The position numbers were made by a program, and so were the translations under genes. A DNA stretch of 7,470 nucleotides, from contig JAGWBL010000044.1 of NCBI GenBank assembly GCA_021295935.1, positions 1 through 7,470 on the forward strand, written 5' to 3'. Numbering within the stretch: position 1 is the first letter of the stretch; every line of letters begins with the position of its first letter. This DNA comes from Pseudomonadales bacterium. GTDB lineage: Bacteria > Pseudomonadota > Gammaproteobacteria > Pseudomonadales > Azotimanducaceae. The notes below the pieces were generated by a model. The model was not told the DNA's origin. It was given only the letters and a program-made list of their open reading frames with translations, and did not search any database. Below, piece by piece: positions 5,799 through 7,470 of this stretch.

Positions 5799-7350
5799 CG
5801 TCCTGTTTCCGAACTTTCTTGACTTGGGTGTCAATCGTTCCTCCCTTGATGTGTACATGAAGGCTGTCGCCCGCGCTCACCCGCGCTATGTCGGTCACCG
5901 GAGTGCCCCATCTGGAGCCATCCGGAACTGCTGCTATGGCGTAGCCGCGGTCCAGGGTCGCCAAGGCACTCACTGCCGTGAGCGTGCGTAGACTTGCATC
6001 CAGTTCGGCCCTTGCATCTTGAACTCTGGCAAATGCGGTTCGCAACAGTCGCTTGCCGTGACCGTCCAGTTGCGTCTCCATGGTGCGCAGGCGATGCCGC
6101 GGGTTTGTCGCTTTCAGGCGCCTTGACAGGTCCGCGTGGTTCACCATGGACGCTTCCATCCTGTGTCTTGCGAGTTCGAAGAAGCGCGATCGGTGTTCCG
6201 ACAGCTCGCTCTCGAGTTTCGCAAGCCTGCTTCTCGGATGCACAACGCGTGGAGCAGTCGTGGTGATTCGGCTGGAAGCCAGTTGCAGGGTGGTTTCCAT
6301 CCGAATCGACAGGCGGTTGCCGAGTTGGCCAGTGGCTGTCGACCCTGCGGCAATCTTGCGAACGGATTCTCTGACGAGTCGACGCGACAATTGATCGATT
6401 CGGGCGCAGTGCTTCTTGATGTGACGGGCCGGAGAACGCACTCGCGCACCCGATTGTCGAAATCGCATGCGAGAACTGTCGAGTGTGCGTCTCGCACTCA
6501 CCTTGAGGCGCGTCGCGTGGCCGTGCAGCGTCATGTAGAGCTCCCGTTGGTCTCGGGTGCACTTGACCGCGGCGTCCGTGGGTGTCAGGGCTTCGACATC
6601 CGCAACCAGGTCCGCAACGGTTCGATCCTGTTCGTGACCGATTCCGGTGACAACCGGAACGGGGCAGTCCACTATGGCGCGCGCCACGCTCTCATGATTG
6701 AACGTCCAGAGATCCTCCAGTGATCCGCCGCCCCGTGTGACGATCACGACGTCGGGTTTCGGATCGAGTTCTTCCACCCTTGCCAACGCGGACACTACTT
6801 CCAGATGCGCCGTAGCGCCTTGCACGCTGGTCGGAACAAGAATGACGGAAGCTACGGGCCACCTTGCCGCCAGGGTGACTTGAACGTCATTGGGGGCGTC
6901 GCCTTGCGGGGATGTCACAACCGCGATGCGATCCGGATACCGTGGCAGCATCTTGCGCTCGGCGTCCAACAGTCCTTCACCGCGAAGCTTGTCAACCAGG
7001 ATTTTTCGAGCTGCCTCCAGTTCTCCTTTGCCGGCGAGTTCAATGGCTGAGATTTTCGCTTGGAACTGCCCGCGCTGCTCATAAATGGTCAGGCGAGCCT
7101 TGACGCGGACCTTCATTCCGTCGGCCACGTCGAATCGCACTCTGCGGTTTTCATGGGCGAACATCGTGCAGTTCAGCGCTGCCTTGTCGTCCTTGAGCAC
7201 GAAATACCAGTGGCCTGATCGATGCTTCTTCATGGCCGAGACTTCGCCTTCGATCCAGAGAGGAGGAAAGTTCCCTTCCAGGATCCTCCTTGCTTCCCTA
7301 ATGGCCTCGAAGACTTCGAGGACTGGTTCGTTGTAGCCAGGTTCAGGCAT
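5791..7350 (-). CDS. xseA: Exodeoxyribonuclease VII large subunit XseA
   Basis: Exonuclease VII degrades single-stranded DNA from both ends and needs several XseB subunits; xseB is not in this window. The product has 519 residues from ATG 7350-7348. The N-terminal OB-fold (about 10-108) includes LWIEGEVS (31-38), SGHWYFVLKD (45-54), MF (63-64) and YEQRGQFQ (90-97). The catalytic domain (about 120-265) includes RIAVVTSPQG (141-150), the signature RGGGSLEDLW (206-215), GIGHEQD (236-242) and TPTDAA (256-261). A long basic helical region follows (about 265-460), then the C-terminal segment LDRGYAIAAV...GDSLHVHIKGG (466-504). E. coli XseA has 456 residues, and the surplus is mostly in the helical region. 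The usual TP-S-AAAE reads TPTDAAV here. TAA at 5793-5791 lies inside the first codons of the M23 gene. The ribosome binding site upstream is weak. Confidence 0.95.
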   Translation of the reverse strand: MPEPGYNEPVLEVFEAIREARRILEGNFPPLWIEGEVSAMKKHRSGHWYFVLKDDKAALNCTMFAHENRRVRFDVADGMKVRVKARLTIYEQRGQFQAKISAIELAGKGELEAARKILVDKLRGEGLLDAERKMLPRYPDRIAVVTSPQGDAPNDVQVTLAARWPVASVILVPTSVQGATAHLEVVSALARVEELDPKPDVVIVTRGGGSLEDLWTFNHESVARAIVDCPVPVVTGIGHEQDRTVADLVADVEALTPTDAAVKCTRDQRELYMTLHGHATRLKVSARRTLDSSRMRFRQSGARVRSPARHIKKHCARIDQLSRRLVRESVRKIAAGSTATGQLGNRLSIRMETTLQLASSRITTTAPRVVHPRSRLAKLESELSEHRSRFFELARHRMEASMVNHADLSRRLKATNPRHRLRTMETQLDGHGKRLLRTAFARVQDARAELDASLRTLTAVSALATLDRGYAIAAVPDGSRWGTPVTDIARVSAGDSLHVHIKGGTIDTQVKKVRKQDDG

Positions 7351-7441
7351 CGATGGCCGTCAGGTGATTCCTAACATGCGAGTGTATTCGAGCGTTTGGA
7401 TCGCGGATCAGCGGAATCCATGAGAATTGGTGAGGCTCGAC

Positions 7442-7470
7442 TTGCCAAGGGCAAAACCCGTCTCTAGAAT
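7442..7470 (+). promoter_or_regulatory. Predicted sigma70-type promoter reading out of the window (probably toward guaB)
   Basis: TTGCCA (7442-7447) and TAGAAT (7465-7470) each match five of six bases of the sigma70 -35 and -10 consensus hexamers and are separated by exactly 17 bases. They lie in the 120-base non-coding region upstream of xseA, on the opposite strand. In many gammaproteobacteria guaB (IMP dehydrogenase) is divergent from xseA, so it is the likely target, but the gene itself is outside the window. The -35 hexamer is part of a short inverted repeat (TTGCC-AAG-GGCAA, 7442-7454). I see no convincing promoter for xseA in the same gap. Confidence 0.6.

Noticed and set aside
5831..6562. 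243-codon open frame on the - strand within xseA
   Set aside because: It lies in another frame of the xseA helical region. Its translation is rich in Arg, His, Ser and Cys with no domain pattern, while the xseA frame is clearly coding.
6136..6723. 195-codon open frame on the + strand opposite xseA
   Set aside because: It is antisense to conserved XseA sequence and shows no recognisable family, so it is best explained by GC-rich frame openness.
7351..7440. Promoter for xseA on the - strand
   Set aside because: Candidate -10 hexamers such as TACACT have no acceptable -35 partner at 16-18 bases, so I could not support a specific site.

Overview
The window is a dense stretch of core genes with the gene order of a gammaproteobacterium: rodZ, hisS, yfgM, bamB and der on the + strand, then an M23 peptidase gene and xseA on the - strand. 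It ends at a promoter pointing out of the window, where guaB usually lies in this group. Base composition looks moderately GC-rich. Every product was identified by reading motifs and recalled family sequences; no search was run. The lineage is probably an uncultured or little-studied gammaproteobacterium, but nothing here fixes it further.

Positions 1-5005 form one tight co-directional cluster. The 3' end of rodZ (cell-shape protein) overlaps hisS by 4 bases, hisS overlaps yfgM by 4, yfgM overlaps bamB by 4, and bamB overlaps der by 38. The cluster combines cell shape (RodZ), tRNA charging (HisRS), periplasmic and outer-membrane protein biogenesis (YfgM, BamB) and ribosome assembly (Der). IspG, which lies between rodZ and hisS in E. 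coli and many relatives, is absent.

Positions 4938-7350 are read from the - strand. xseA (exonuclease VII large subunit) is followed, with an 8-base overlap, by a gene for an exported M23 peptidase with an intact zinc-binding site. The 3' end of that gene overlaps the 3' end of der by 68 bases. A near-consensus sigma70-type promoter (TTGCCA, 17-base spacer, TAGAAT) occupies the last 29 bases on the + strand.

The one real anomaly is an in-frame amber codon (TAG, 921-923) in the middle of an otherwise complete, full-length hisS. The frame is the same on both sides, the catalytic motifs are intact, and the TAG falls where E. coli HisRS has a leucine. A one-base change or error from TTG is the simplest explanation, with suppression as the interesting alternative. 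bamB ends normally on TAG, which argues against wholesale TAG reassignment. I saw no mobile elements, CRISPR arrays, RNA genes or defence systems, and no gene-free stretch longer than about 120 bases.
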